A stretch of 56,187 nucleotides of DNA from Planctomycetia bacterium (GTDB lineage: Bacteria; Planctomycetota; Planctomycetia; Gemmatales; Gemmataceae). Location: positions 1 to 56,187 of the forward strand of contig SXID01000163.1 of NCBI GenBank assembly GCA_005772955.1, given 5' to 3'. Under the pieces are notes generated by a model. That model had not been told where the DNA came from. It searched no databases and worked only from the letters and a program-made list of their open reading frames with translations. The position numbers and the translations under genes are program-made. Positions 22,505 to 32,500 of the stretch are shown one piece after another; the stretch's first letter is position 1, and every line of letters begins with the position of its first letter.

Positions 22505-24043
22505 ATGCTCGCCCAGCTCCGCACCTTCGCGCTGCTCGGCATTGACGCCGTGCCGGTGGACGTGGAGGTGGACACGTCGCCGGCCCAGCAGCCGAAGACG
22601 GTAATCGTCGGGCTGCCGGAAGCAGCCGTGCGCGAGAGCATCCACCGCATCGAGCGGGCGCTGGTAAATCTCGGTTACCGCTTGCCGTACGGGCGCACGG
22701 TTATCAACCTCGCGCCCGCGGACCTTCGGAAAGATGCGGGCGCGTTCGACCTGCCCATTGCGCTCGCGCTGATCACCTCGATGGGGCAAATCGTCGCGGA
22801 CCAACTCGACACCTTCGCCATCGTGGGTGAACTCGCGCTCGACGGCACCGTGCGCCCGGTCGTGGGTGCGCTGTCGATGGCGATGGAAGCCCGCGCTCGC
22901 GGCATTGCGAAGCTGATCGTACCCGCCGCGAACGCACGCGAAGCATCGGTCGTGCGCGAGGTCGAAGTGTACGGCGTCGGCTCACTCGCGGACGCGGTCG
23001 GCATCGTGACGGGGCTGGCGCCCATCGATCCGGTTTCGCCGCCCACGGAGGACATCGAGGCGAAGCTCAACAAGTACGCGATCGACTTCGCGGACGTGAA
23101 GGGACAGGAGTTCGCGAAGCGCGCGCTGACGGTCGCCGCGAGTGGCGCGCACAACGTCATCATGTTGGGCAGTCCCGGCAGCGGCAAAACCATGCTCGCC
23201 CGCCGGTTGCCCACGATCCTGCCACCGCTAACGCCGGACGAGAGTCTCGAAACGACGCGCATCTACTCCGCGGTGGGGAAGCTCGCGCCCGGCGAATCAC
23301 TGCTGTGCGTGCGGCCATTTCGCAGCCCGCACCACTCAATCAGCGGGGCCGGGATGGTCGGTGGCGGGAGCATTCCGCAACCGGGCGAAATCTCGCTCGC
23401 GCACCACGGCGTTCTCTTCCTCGACGAGTTGCCGGAGTTCAATCGCAACAGCCTCGAATCGCTGCGGCAACCGCTCGAAGAGGGTCGCGTGACGATCAGC
23501 CGGGCGGCGCACTCGACCACGTTCCCGGCCGACTTCGTACTCTGTGCCGCGATGAACCCCTGTCCTTGCGGTTTTTTGGGCGATCCGAAGAAGCCGTGTA
23601 AGTGCGCCCCGATCGCCGTCGAGAAGTACATGGGCCGAATCAGCGGGCCGCTGCTCGACCGCATCGACTTGCACATCGAAGTTCCGCCGGTGCCGTTTGA
23701 AGACCTATCCAAGCCCGGCGACGGCACCGGTAGCGCAATGATGCGCGAGCAAGTGTTCGCAGCGCGTGCGATTCAGGCCAAGCGCTTTGGCGACAAGGCC
23801 GGTGGGCTGAACGGCCGCATGACCTCGAGGCAGATTCGCACGCACTGCGTCCTCGACGCTGACGGCCAAACCACCCTGAAGGAAGCGATGGAAGCGCTGG
23901 GCCTCTCGGCGCGTGCGCACGACCGCATCTTGCGTGTGGCTCGCACGGTCGCGGATCTAGCCGCGAGCGACACGATCACGCAGGACCACGTCGCGGAGGC
24001 GATCGGCTTCCGTGCGCTCGACCGCAAGCTGTGGGAGCGCTGA
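22505..24043 (+). CDS. comM: YifB/ComM-family Mg-chelatase-like AAA+ ATPase
   Basis: 512 residues, standard length. The N-terminal domain (LRTFALLGIDAVPVDVEVD, GLPEAAVRESIHRIERAL) is of the Lon-like ChlI/ComM type. The AAA+ core has Walker A GSPGSGKT (about 218-225), Walker B GVLFLDELPEF and CAAMNPCPCGFLGDPKKPCK, a Cys-rich insert typical of YifB. The C-terminal sensor and lid region ends HDRILRVARTVADLA. ComM acts as a branch-migration helicase during natural transformation in proteobacteria. Here its role is inferred from homology. The ATG at 22505 follows a GGATGAA repeat. A deleted pseudogene begins immediately after the stop codon. Confidence 0.93.
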   Translation: MLAQLRTFALLGIDAVPVDVEVDTSPAQQPKTVIVGLPEAAVRESIHRIERALVNLGYRLPYGRTVINLAPADLRKDAGAFDLPIALALITSMGQIVADQLDTFAIVGELALDGTVRPVVGALSMAMEARARGIAKLIVPAANAREASVVREVEVYGVGSLADAVGIVTGLAPIDPVSPPTEDIEAKLNKYAIDFADVKGQEFAKRALTVAASGAHNVIMLGSPGSGKTMLARRLPTILPPLTPDESLETTRIYSAVGKLAPGESLLCVRPFRSPHHSISGAGMVGGGSIPQPGEISLAHHGVLFLDELPEFNRNSLESLRQPLEEGRVTISRAAHSTTFPADFVLCAAMNPCPCGFLGDPKKPCKCAPIAVEKYMGRISGPLLDRIDLHIEVPPVPFEDLSKPGDGTGSAMMREQVFAARAIQAKRFGDKAGGLNGRMTSRQIRTHCVLDADGQTTLKEAMEALGLSARAHDRILRVARTVADLAASDTITQDHVAEAIGFRALDRKLWER

Positions 24044-24044
24044 C

Positions 24045-24252
24045 GTGGCCAAGCGGAAGAAGCCGACCGACACGATGACCGAGGCCGAATGGCATCTACG
24101 ACGAGCGTGCCTTCGATCGCATGCCGATCCTTGCCGACGCGATTCAGGACGCGGGGTGCGACAACGACACCGTGCTGAACCACTGCCGCGACGATAAGCA
24201 AGTTCACGTGCGCGGGTGCTGGGTCGTCGATCTGCTGTTGGGGAAGATGTGA
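24045..24252 (+). pseudogene. Internally deleted copy of the Gemmata-type family (MTE.EW ... GCWV.D.LLGK)
   Basis: A GTG at 24045 begins AKRKKPTDTMTEAEW, the conserved family start. Directly after Trp the sequence jumps into the family C-terminus, IYDERAFDRMPILADAIQ, DAGCDNDTVLNHCRD and VRGCWVVDLLLGKM, ending TGA at 24250-24252, but in another reading frame. About 190 codons are missing and the junction is out of frame. The intact relative is at 19848-20618. This is a clear deletion pseudogene. Confidence 0.85.
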
Positions 24253-24347
24253 CGCCGGGTCGCGAACTCCCGGACACGAAAACTAGACCGCGTCCGCTCC
24301 TCTCTGCTACATTTCAGGAACTCTTATCCGACTTCGAGTTTCGCCTC

Positions 24348-25832
24348 ATGTTCTCCGACCGCGACGCACTGCTGGCCGCGATCCGCACCAACCCGGACGA
24401 GGACACCCCGCGATTGGTGTTCGCCGACTGGCTCGACGAGAACGGCGACCCGGATCGCGCCGAGTTCATTCGCGGGCAGTGCGAACTCGCGGGCTTCGCT
24501 GATGAAAACAGCGGCAGCTACGCGATGTACGAGTTCCTCCACGAACGCTACGCCCTCGGACTCGCCGCCACCGACTGGACCCGCATCGACGCGGGCGTTC
24601 ACCGGCTTGTCACGCTCGCGGCGCGAGCCGACGACCTGCTGAAGCAACACGGCGCGAAGTGGCTGCCGAAGTTGGCCAAGAAGTACAAGGTGCAGTGGGG
24701 CGGGTTCTGCCGCGGGTTCCCGCACCGTGTCGCGTTTCAGAACATCCAGAAGGTGGTTCCGGTCGCGGAGCGGCTTCGCGAAGCGGTCCCGCCGGTCACG
24801 CTGATCGATAACAACTTCACGGCCGACACCGTCGCGCGACTGGCCGAAGCCGGTCTGCTTGGGTGGATCGCTGGGTTGGAGGTGGACCGGGATTGTGCGG
24901 CGGGGTTGCACGCGCTCGGCCAGCAACCCGAGGCCCGGAACCTTCGCTCGCTCACGGTCCGGTACGGTGACGCGAACGACTTCGCACTGGTCCTGGCCGA
25001 CGCACCGCACCTCACCGGGTTGCGGGAACTCGACCTGTCGGAAACATACATCAGTGCGGGAGCCGCCGAATCGCTGTTTCAAGCGAAGCACCTGCACACG
25101 CTCCGCCGGTTGCACGTGCGCGGGTCGGGCGACTGGACCGCGGACACCGTTCGCGTACTCACCGCGGGCGGGTTCACGAACCTCACCTCCCTCCTCCTCG
25201 CGCACTGCCAACTGGACGACGACGCGGCGGAAACTCTCGCGAACTGCCCGGACCTTGCCAACGTGCGTTCGCTCGATCTCGCGCACAACCGCATCGGCGG
25301 GCGCGGCGCCACGGCGCTGCTGTGTTCGCCGCACCTCGCGAACGTCGCGTACCTGGGGCTGGACGGCAACCCGTGTACCGTGGTGGACGCGGACCGGCTC
25401 GCCGCGACACCGCCCGCGGCGCTGCGGTTGCTCAACTGCCACGGGTGCCGGTTCCGCGCCGCGGACGTGCGTGCCCTGGTGCAATCCCCGCGGCTCCGCA
25501 CACTCTGGTATCTCGACTTCGACGACAACAACCTCGGCGTGTCCGGGGTGCGTGCCCTGATCCGCGGGTTTGGGAACTGGTGCCCGCCGATTCTGTGGCT
25601 GATCCGCAACCGGATCGACGATCGCTGCGTCCAACTGCTGGCGAACTGGAAGACCGCGAGCGGGTTGAGCGCGCTGCACGTGAAGTACAACCCGTTGGTG
25701 ACCGACGCCGGCATCCGCGCATTGCTCGACAGCCCGAACCTGACGAACCTGGACGCGCTTGGCGTCCCCGAACCGAGTGCCGAAACGGAAACCCGGCTCC
25801 GGGCGCGGTTCAAGTACCCCGACGGCTACTGA
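24348..25832 (+). CDS. TIGR02996-domain protein with leucine-rich repeats
   Basis: 494 residues. The N-terminal 45 residues match the TIGR02996 repeat-companion domain: DALLAAIRTNPDEDTPRLVF followed by ADWLDENGDPDRAEFIRGQ. This short domain is typical of Gemmata and a few other lineages. After LLKQHGAKWLPKLAKKY come about eight leucine-rich repeat units (for example LRELDLSETYISAGAAESLF, VRSLDLAHNRIGGRGATALL, LWYLDFDDNNLGVSGVRALI). Probably it mediates protein recognition in the cytoplasm. There is no signal peptide or anchor. I chose the ATG at 24348, which starts the domain. Upstream frame sequence is pseudogene remnant. The C-terminus closes with a short non-repeat tail. Confidence 0.9.
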   Translation: MFSDRDALLAAIRTNPDEDTPRLVFADWLDENGDPDRAEFIRGQCELAGFADENSGSYAMYEFLHERYALGLAATDWTRIDAGVHRLVTLAARADDLLKQHGAKWLPKLAKKYKVQWGGFCRGFPHRVAFQNIQKVVPVAERLREAVPPVTLIDNNFTADTVARLAEAGLLGWIAGLEVDRDCAAGLHALGQQPEARNLRSLTVRYGDANDFALVLADAPHLTGLRELDLSETYISAGAAESLFQAKHLHTLRRLHVRGSGDWTADTVRVLTAGGFTNLTSLLLAHCQLDDDAAETLANCPDLANVRSLDLAHNRIGGRGATALLCSPHLANVAYLGLDGNPCTVVDADRLAATPPAALRLLNCHGCRFRAADVRALVQSPRLRTLWYLDFDDNNLGVSGVRALIRGFGNWCPPILWLIRNRIDDRCVQLLANWKTASGLSALHVKYNPLVTDAGIRALLDSPNLTNLDALGVPEPSAETETRLRARFKYPDGY

Positions 25833-25909
25833 TACGCCGGTGGCGTGTGGCGCGCGCACCTCGTATCCTGACCGAACGGTTGCTCCCTCCCCATTCGTTC
25901 GCGCACCTC

Positions 25910-27844
25910 ATGCCCGTTCCCCTGTGCTGTCCGTGGCGGTCGGTCTGGTTGGCGCGGGCGGTCGCCCTGATCGCGCTCGTCATCGGCGTGCCGCTGTTCC
26001 TGCGGATGCCGCCGTGGTGCGACCTCACGCTCTATCAGATGGCGGCGCGAAACATCCTCGACGGCGGCGTTCACTACCGCGACATCTTCGACACCAACCT
26101 GCCCGGCTTCGTGTGGGCGCTCACGGTCATTCAATGGGTGTTCGGTGAGAGCGTGGTCGCGGTGCGTGCCGCGGACCTACTCATCGTCACCGGGATCATG
26201 TTCCTCCTTGATCGGCTGGCGAAGTGGGGCGGGGCATCGCCCGCGGCGCGGTGGTGGGCGGTGGCGGGCGCGACCGCGTTCTACCCGTTCACGGTGGAGA
26301 TGTCGCACGCGCAGCGCGACACCTGGATGGCGCTGCCGGGACTCGCCGCAGTCGCGCTCCGCGTGCGCCGCGGGATGGGGAGAGAAGAACCTCTCCCCCC
26401 AACCCCCTCCCCTAAGAAGGGAGGGGGAGCAGAAGAGCCGTCTTCTGCTGAAAGCCCCTCCTTCTCAGAGGGGAGGCGGGGGGAGGGGTTGTCTTCGTTT
26501 CGCCTCTCGCTCTGCGAAGGCGCACTGTGGGGCGCCGCGGTGTGGGTGAAGCCGCACATCGTGGTGATGGCCGCGACGGTGTGGTTGCTCACGGCGCGGC
26601 GGCTCGTGGGCGAACACCCACGCCCGTGGCGCGCCGCCGGGGCCGACCTGCTCGGCAACATCCTCGGCGGTCTCCTCGTCGGTGCGGCGGGCGTGGTCTG
26701 GCTGTTCGCTTCCGGCACCTGGGAGCCGTTCGTCGATGTGTTCACGAACTGGAACCCCGGCTATCTCGGGCTGATGTGGTCCGAACTCGAACAGCGGACG
26801 GACCAGCAACTTCACTGGTTCCCACCGTGGAGCCTGGGCCTACTCCTGACCGTGCCGCTCGCGCTCGTGTCGGCGCTGGACATGGCCCCGTGGTCGGGCC
26901 GCGAGGCCGCGACCGCGCGCCCGGACCGGGCCGGGTTCGTCGGCCACTGGCTGCCGCGATTCCTGTGGGACAAGCAAGCCAGCGCGGACGCGCGGTTCGC
27001 TCGCGGTGTACTCGGCGGGTTCTACCTCGCGTGGACCGCGCAGGCGTTCTTCCTTCAGCGCGGGTTCGAGTACGCACACGCGCCCGAAACGCTCCTCATG
27101 CTTGGCGTGTGGGCCTCGCACCGGTGGGCGTGGGGCGTGGTCGTGCTGCTCTGGCTCGCTGCGACCACGAGTACGTGGTCCCTCGCCGAAACCGACCCCG
27201 GCGTGCGAAACGAACTTCACAACATGCCCAAGACGGCGCGCGAACACTACGTCCCGCGACACCCGATCTTCGATTCCGACCGGTTGCGGCAGTGGCCGAA
27301 GTGCTGGCGCCCGGACTTGACCGACGCCGAGCGGTTCGCTCTGTGGGACAAGCTCCGGCTGCACCCGCCGCACGAGGCCGTCATCAGTTGGGAAGAACTC
27401 GCGGAGGTCGCGGAGTTCCTCCGCGCGCAAGGGGTGAAGGATTACGAGGTGATCGCGTGGTTCGACTCACCGCACGCGATCTACCTCACGATGCACCTCA
27501 AACCGGGCGTGCGGTTCATGCACGTGAACACGGCCTGTTCCATCGGGAGGGACAGCAACGGCGAGGACGGCGGCACGAAGGTGATGCGCGAACTGGCCAC
27601 GAAGACGCCGAACGCGAGGTTTGTCATCAACGATCTGGAGTGGGTGGTGCTGTCGGCCTCGACAGACGAGCAGCGCACGCTTTGGACCGGGCCGCCGCGT
27701 GACCCGCCGCACCACCTGATGCCGCGTGACACGCCATACCCCAACGACTTCCCGTTCAACCAACCGACCGTGTTCCGTACCCGCAACGGCAACGGTCGGT
27801 ACCTCGTTCACAAGGTCGTCACGCGCGAGAACAACCCCAAGTAG
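25910..27844 (+). CDS. Multi-pass membrane glycosyltransferase of the GT39/PMT-like type
   Basis: 644 residues. The N-terminal signal-anchor helix is followed by DLTLYQMAARNILDGGVHYR and DIFDTNLPGFVWALTVIQW, a pattern of lipid-linked-sugar-dependent transferases (acidic residues in the first periplasmic loop). I count about eight to ten transmembrane helices and a C-terminal soluble part of about 200 residues from residue 440 (LRQWPKCWRPDLTDAERFAL). An in-frame palindrome (26385-26499) encodes residues of about 158-197, a Pro/Gly/Ser-rich stretch (EEPLPPTPSPKKGGGAEE), which interrupts a hydrophobic loop. The start is the ATG at 25910. A longer reading from 25322 overlaps the LRR gene and is rejected. 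Confidence 0.75.
   Translation: MPVPLCCPWRSVWLARAVALIALVIGVPLFLRMPPWCDLTLYQMAARNILDGGVHYRDIFDTNLPGFVWALTVIQWVFGESVVAVRAADLLIVTGIMFLLDRLAKWGGASPAARWWAVAGATAFYPFTVEMSHAQRDTWMALPGLAAVALRVRRGMGREEPLPPTPSPKKGGGAEEPSSAESPSFSEGRRGEGLSSFRLSLCEGALWGAAVWVKPHIVVMAATVWLLTARRLVGEHPRPWRAAGADLLGNILGGLLVGAAGVVWLFASGTWEPFVDVFTNWNPGYLGLMWSELEQRTDQQLHWFPPWSLGLLLTVPLALVSALDMAPWSGREAATARPDRAGFVGHWLPRFLWDKQASADARFARGVLGGFYLAWTAQAFFLQRGFEYAHAPETLLMLGVWASHRWAWGVVVLLWLAATTSTWSLAETDPGVRNELHNMPKTAREHYVPRHPIFDSDRLRQWPKCWRPDLTDAERFALWDKLRLHPPHEAVISWEELAEVAEFLRAQGVKDYEVIAWFDSPHAIYLTMHLKPGVRFMHVNTACSIGRDSNGEDGGTKVMRELATKTPNARFVINDLEWVVLSASTDEQRTLWTGPPRDPPHHLMPRDTPYPNDFPFNQPTVFRTRNGNGRYLVHKVVTRENNPK
26385..26499. repeat. 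In-frame palindromic element in the GT39-like gene
   Basis: The left part reads AAGAACCTCTCCCCCCAACC and the right part GAGGGGAGGCGGGGGGAGGG followed by GTTGTCTT, imperfectly complementary over about 29 bases. Two inner hairpins are nested: CCCCCTCCC with GGGAGGGGG (about 26403-26426) and GCAGAAGA with TCTTCTGC (about 26430-26449). The reading frame stays open through the whole element (about 38 residues). The same sequence family is found at 28374-28515. Confidence 0.8.
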
Positions 27845-27908
27845 TTCCGAGTTGAAGACACGCAACCTCGGCTCTTTGCCTTCGGCTCGGAACTCGGAAC
27901 TCGGAACT
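27843..27908. repeat. Dispersed repeat AGTTCCGAGTT / AACTCGGAACT
   Basis: AGTTCCGAGTTG (27843-27854) with inverted partners AACTCGGAACTCGGAAC ending about 27908. The same repeat is at 46511-46618. It lies downstream of the glycosyltransferase stop codon (27842-27844) and could form the transcript end. Confidence 0.7.
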
Positions 27909-27984
27909 TTCTTGTTAGGGTTGACCGCGAGCGGCCACATCCGGCATCATCGCACTCCTGACGTTCCCCACAGGAGGCGGATTC

Positions 27985-29499
27985 GTGCGCGTGCTGTCGT
28001 TCTCGCGGTTCACCACCTGGCTTCGCACCACCCACGCCGCGAACCCGCGCCGCCCGCGTGCCGCGTTCCTCGCGGTGCTGGCCGTGGTCGTGGTGCTGAT
28101 GAGCGTGAAGTACGCGGCCAAGATCGCCAAGCCCGGCGACACCGGGCAGCAAAGCCGGTCCGCGTTCCTGCGCTGGCGCGCGATGGTGAACGGCGTGTTC
28201 GCGGGCGAGAACATCTACGTCGGGGTGAACGAGTACCCGAACCCACCGATCATGGCGGTGGTGCTGCGCCCGTTCACCGCACTGCCCCCCGTTGTGGGCG
28301 CGCTCGCGTGGTTCTACGCGAAGGTGCTGCTCGCGGTGCTGGCCGCGGTGTGGGTGTTCCGTTTGTGCCGCGGAGAACCTCTCCCCCCGTCCCCCTCCCC
28401 TAAAAAGGGAGGGGGAGCAGAACCAACAGAAGGTGACGCCCGCGTTTCACCGGCGCGCGATCCGCGCGAGGCGCCTCCTCCCTTTTTAGGGGAGGGGGTT
28501 GGGGGGAGAGGTTCTTCGCTCCGCCTCGACCTCGCCCGCGGAGCCGCGATCATCCTGTGCCTGCCGCCGTTGCTCGGCGACCTGTCGCACAACAACGTGA
28601 ACATCTTCATCCTGTTCCTCGTGGTCGGATGCCTCGAAGCGTTCCGACGACGGCTCGACACGCTCGCGGGGTTGACGCTCGCGCTCGCTGTCGCGTGCAA
28701 GGTGACGCCGCTGCTGTTCGTCGCGTACTTCGCGTACAAGCGGTGCTGGCGCGCTCTCGGTGCGACGCTCGTGGGCCTCGCGCTGTGGCTCGCGGTCGTG
28801 CCTGGCCTCGCGTTTGGCTGGGACCGCAACCGCGAACTCATGACCGGCTGGTACGCGCTCATGATCGAACGGCCGCTCTTGAAGGGCGAGATTACGACCG
28901 AACACCCGAATCAGGCCATCACGGGGTTCGTGTACCGGCTGTTCACTCACAGCCCGTCGTACCTCGTGTACCCGAACAACATCCCGACGCCGGCCGAGTA
29001 CCACAACCTCGCGGACATCGGCCGCCCGGCTGCGTGGGTCGTCGTGAAGGCGCTCACGGCCGTCTTCGCGCTCGCGGTGATGTTCCTGTGCCGATCCCCG
29101 GTGCGCAGGTCGACCGACGCGCGCCAGGGATGGCGCATCGCGGCCGAGTGTGGGCTGATCTGCCTCGGCATGTTGCTTTTCAGCGAGCGCACGTGGAAGC
29201 ATCACGCGACCATCCTGTTACTGCCTCTTGCGGCGCTCACATTCGCGGTCGCGGTGGTGGAACTCTCAAGCCGCGTGCGAGCCTTCACCATCGGCGTACT
29301 GGTCGCGTCGTTTGTGCTGATGGCAGGGCCGGGCCTGCTCGGGGGTCGCGGCGCGGACCTCGCGATGGTGTACGGCACGCACACGATCGCGTTCGCGTTG
29401 CAAACGGTCGCGGTAGGCGTACTTTTGGCGTGCCGGTCACGCGGTGCGGACGACATGTGCGGGTCACGCAGCGCGGCGCGCGAAACGATTCCCAATTGA
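27985..29499 (+). CDS. GT87-family (DUF2029) membrane glycosyltransferase
   Basis: 504 residues. DUF2029/GT87 proteins are integral-membrane transferases that add sugars from polyprenyl-phosphate donors. Family features visible here are NEYPNPPIMAVVLRPFTALP, NNVNIFILFLVVGCLEAFRR, ALAVACKVTPLLFVAYFAYK, and ITTEHPNQAITGFVYRL in a periplasmic loop. Roughly ten transmembrane helices are present. The start is GTG at 27985, with AGGAGG at 27972-27977. A 142-base palindromic element (28374-28515) is inserted in frame, giving residues of about 130-177 (LPPSPSPKKGGGAEPTEGD and, on the other arm, PPPFLGEGVGGRGSS). It separates two transmembrane segments. The gene is the second of a tandem pair, both carrying the same insertion type. 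Confidence 0.82.
   Translation: MRVLSFSRFTTWLRTTHAANPRRPRAAFLAVLAVVVVLMSVKYAAKIAKPGDTGQQSRSAFLRWRAMVNGVFAGENIYVGVNEYPNPPIMAVVLRPFTALPPVVGALAWFYAKVLLAVLAAVWVFRLCRGEPLPPSPSPKKGGGAEPTEGDARVSPARDPREAPPPFLGEGVGGRGSSLRLDLARGAAIILCLPPLLGDLSHNNVNIFILFLVVGCLEAFRRRLDTLAGLTLALAVACKVTPLLFVAYFAYKRCWRALGATLVGLALWLAVVPGLAFGWDRNRELMTGWYALMIERPLLKGEITTEHPNQAITGFVYRLFTHSPSYLVYPNNIPTPAEYHNLADIGRPAAWVVVKALTAVFALAVMFLCRSPVRRSTDARQGWRIAAECGLICLGMLLFSERTWKHHATILLLPLAALTFAVAVVELSSRVRAFTIGVLVASFVLMAGPGLLGGRGADLAMVYGTHTIAFALQTVAVGVLLACRSRGADDMCGSRSAARETIPN
28374..28515. repeat. In-frame palindromic element in the GT87 gene
   Basis: Arms of 38 bases: 28374-28411 (begins AGAACCTCTCCCCCCGTCCC) and 28478-28515, 36 of 38 positions complementary, 66-base spacer. 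The inner part includes CCCCTAAAAAGGGAG. The frame stays open on both arms. The outer arms match those of the element at 26385-26499. The intergenic palindrome at 33035-33082 shares the GAACC...CTCCCCCTCC part. Confidence 0.85.
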
Positions 29500-29569
29500 C
29501 GAAGCGAATCGGCTACGGGGTTTGGGTATACTGAGCGGAGATGGCGATGCGCCCACTCTGAGTGACCCC

Positions 29570-32500
29570 ATGCCGTCGCGCGTGAAACCCCCTACCCCCC
29601 CGGCCTCCCTCCCTTCAATACGTGAGGGGGGCATCTGGAGGGGCGCAGGTCTCTGGACCTTCGCCCTCGCGCTACTCCTGACGGGAACGGTCGCACTCTC
29701 CGCACAGCCGCCCGCGATCGATCCGCTCAAGAAGATCGTGGACCCACCCAAGACCGACAAGACCGACAACAAGCCGCTCGTCGTGAAGTTGCCCGACGGC
29801 ACGTTCCTCTGGCTCGGTCCTAACGACGGTGGCGAGCGGGTCACCCTCACGCCGCAAGAGTTTCAGAAACTCCTCGACCGCGTCGATGCGCTCAAGAAGG
29901 AACTGGCCGCACGCAAGCCGATCGCGCCAAGCGGGTGCGCCGTTCGCGGGCGCGTCGAGAAGCGCGGCGAGCAACTCGTCGCGGCGCTCAAACTCACGTA
30001 CACGTTCCGCACCGCGCAGCCGAACACCGCGGTCTCGCTCGGCGGACGTAAGGCGTTCCTGGTCGGGGCTGCGCTCGACGGCGCGAAACTGCCCGTACTC
30101 GACACCGCTGACGACGGCTTCGCGGTGCTCGTGGAAACCGCCGGCGATCACACGCTCGTTCTCGATGTCGAAGCACCCGTGACCGCGCACGGTGTGAAGG
30201 CCGAAATCGGCTTCGACCTTGGGCTGCCACGCGCACCCATCACCACGCTCACCCTCGACCCACCAAGTGGAGACGTGAAGCGCGTCACCCTCGCCACCAA
30301 GACGCCCGACCCGACGAAGCCGGCCGAATTGCGGCGCGTCGCGGTGGATGTGAAGCAACTCGCGCCGAAGGGTAACGAGGCCGGGCTTCCGCTCGGCCCG
30401 GTTGAATCGCTCGAAGTGACCTGGGATCCGCCCGCGGCGGTCGCGCAACCGGCGGACCAGATTCAAAGCGCCGAGATCGACGTCGCCGTGGTCCTCACCG
30501 ACGGGTTCGTGGAGTCCACCGCGAAGGTGAAGGTGCGCGGCCCGGCGCGCGAGTGGATGCTGGTCGCACCGGCTTCCGCCGACGTGAGCGTGGACCGCGT
30601 CGCGGCACCGGGTGACACCGGGGCGACGCAGCAACCCGTGGTGACCAAACCCACCGACCCTAACAAGCCGGTGTGGAAGATCGAACTGCCGACGGGTTCG
30701 ACCGGGGCCGACTGGGTCGTGACGGCCGTGGTGCGTCAGGCGCGGTCCAAGTCCGGCGGGGGAAAGTCGGTCGCGTTACCGGTCGGTCCGTTCGCGGTGC
30801 TGGACGTGTTCCGGCAGACCGGCATCGTGAACGTGAAAGCCGGGCCGCACAACCGGTTCGTCTTCAAGCACGGCCCAGACTTGCGCCGCGCGGAGGTTCC
30901 CGGCACGCCCGAAGACGACGTGAGCGCGGCGCTGTTCCGCCTCACGACCGGGCCGACTGGCACCACACCGGTGAACACGCCGCTACTGACCGTGGAGGCC
31001 TGGCCAGTGGAAGGCGCGGTCCGCGTGCGCCCGGTGTACAAGTTGGAACGCACTGACACTGGCTGGAAGGTACGAGCGGAAATCGCCGTCAAACCGATCC
31101 GCACCGAGGTGGACACGATCACCATCGACGTACCGGCTGAATGGCGTGGGCTGGAGTCGGAATTCGACCCCGAGGCGGTGCAGGGCGTGAGTCAAGGGAA
31201 GGTGGAGGGCGCGTGGGGTCCGGTCACGGTGCGTCTGGCCAGCGCGACGAAGCAACCGTTCAGTGTGGTGCTGCTCGGCACGGTGCCCGTGCCGCCGGGC
31301 ACGCGAGAAGTAGCGATCCCGTTCCCGCGATACCCGAAGTCTGTGGAACGTGACGCGACGATCACAGCGAGCGTACCGGACGGCTTCGAGGTGCGAGGCA
31401 CCGCTCGGGGGTGGGACGGTGAACAACCGGCCGCGTGGGGCGCGCCACTCGTCGCCGTTCCCGGCGCGGACGGGAAGGTTCCCAAGGTCGTCGTCGCGGT
31501 GACCGGCCGGGCTGAACTCGGGTTCGCACGCGCCGTGCTGAACTGGCAACCGCACCGACCGGACGTGACGGCTGAGGTCAAGACCGAGGTGACCGTCGGC
31601 GAACGTCAGATCACGGTGAAACAGGAGTTCCGCCTCCGCTCGCCCGACGGGTTCATCAAGCCAGTGCGATTCAGCGGCCCGCGCGACGCGCTCGGACTGA
31701 AGGCCGTGCCGGCGCTCGAACCCGCGGGGCTGGGCGTGTGGACCTACTCGCCGACTACCAGCGATAAGAACGCCACGATCCACGTGAACTTCGCGCTGCC
31801 GCTTCCAGACCACGCCGACGGACCGCTGTCGCTCTCGGTCGGGCTGCTCTGGCCGACGGACGCGGTTCGCACGGAAGCGAACGTGCGCGTCTGGGCCAAC
31901 AGTGTGACTGGGCGCACGGTGAACACCGCTGTGGCCGGCTGGCGCGAACTGCCGCCGGAAGTCTCGCCCGAACGCGACACGTTACCCGCTCTCACGCTCG
32001 CCGCGTCCGCCGAACACCCGCTTGTGCTGGAAGTGCGTCAGTCGAACTCGGAATCGGCGGTAGCGGTGTGGGTGGAACGAATGCTGGTCGAAGCCGGGAC
32101 GACCGAGGACGGCGCGGTGAGTTACCGCGCGCGGTTCCGGCTGTCGCGCTGGCTCGCGCCCGCGATTGAGGTGTGGCTGCCCGGCGCGATCGGCCCGAAC
32201 CCGACGGCGCGCATCGACGGTGTGGGCGCCTTGCTGCAACCCATTGGCGAAGCGGACGGCGGGCGCCGGTTCCGCGTGAGCCTACCCGACGTGCTGGCCG
32301 GGCGCAGCGCTGTACTCGAACTGCAGTACACGCTCCCCGGTTCGCGGCAGGTGCTTGGCGAAACCGTCTACCAACCGCCGCGGTTGACTTCCGCGGCCTA
32401 CTCGGGTCCGGTGCGGTGGCTCATCACCGAAGCGTCCGGTTCCGCGCCGCTGTTGTTCAGCGATCGCGCGCGGCCGGAACTGCGGTGGCGCTGGCGCGGC

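Noticed and set aside
24324-25859. 511-codon frame antisense to the TIGR02996-LRR gene
   Set aside because: No recognisable family. The plus-strand gene has clear TIGR02996 and LRR patterns.
26385-26499. Reading the in-frame palindrome as an ordinary terminator between two genes
   Set aside because: The host frame stays open across it, and glycosyltransferase sequence is recognisable on both sides.
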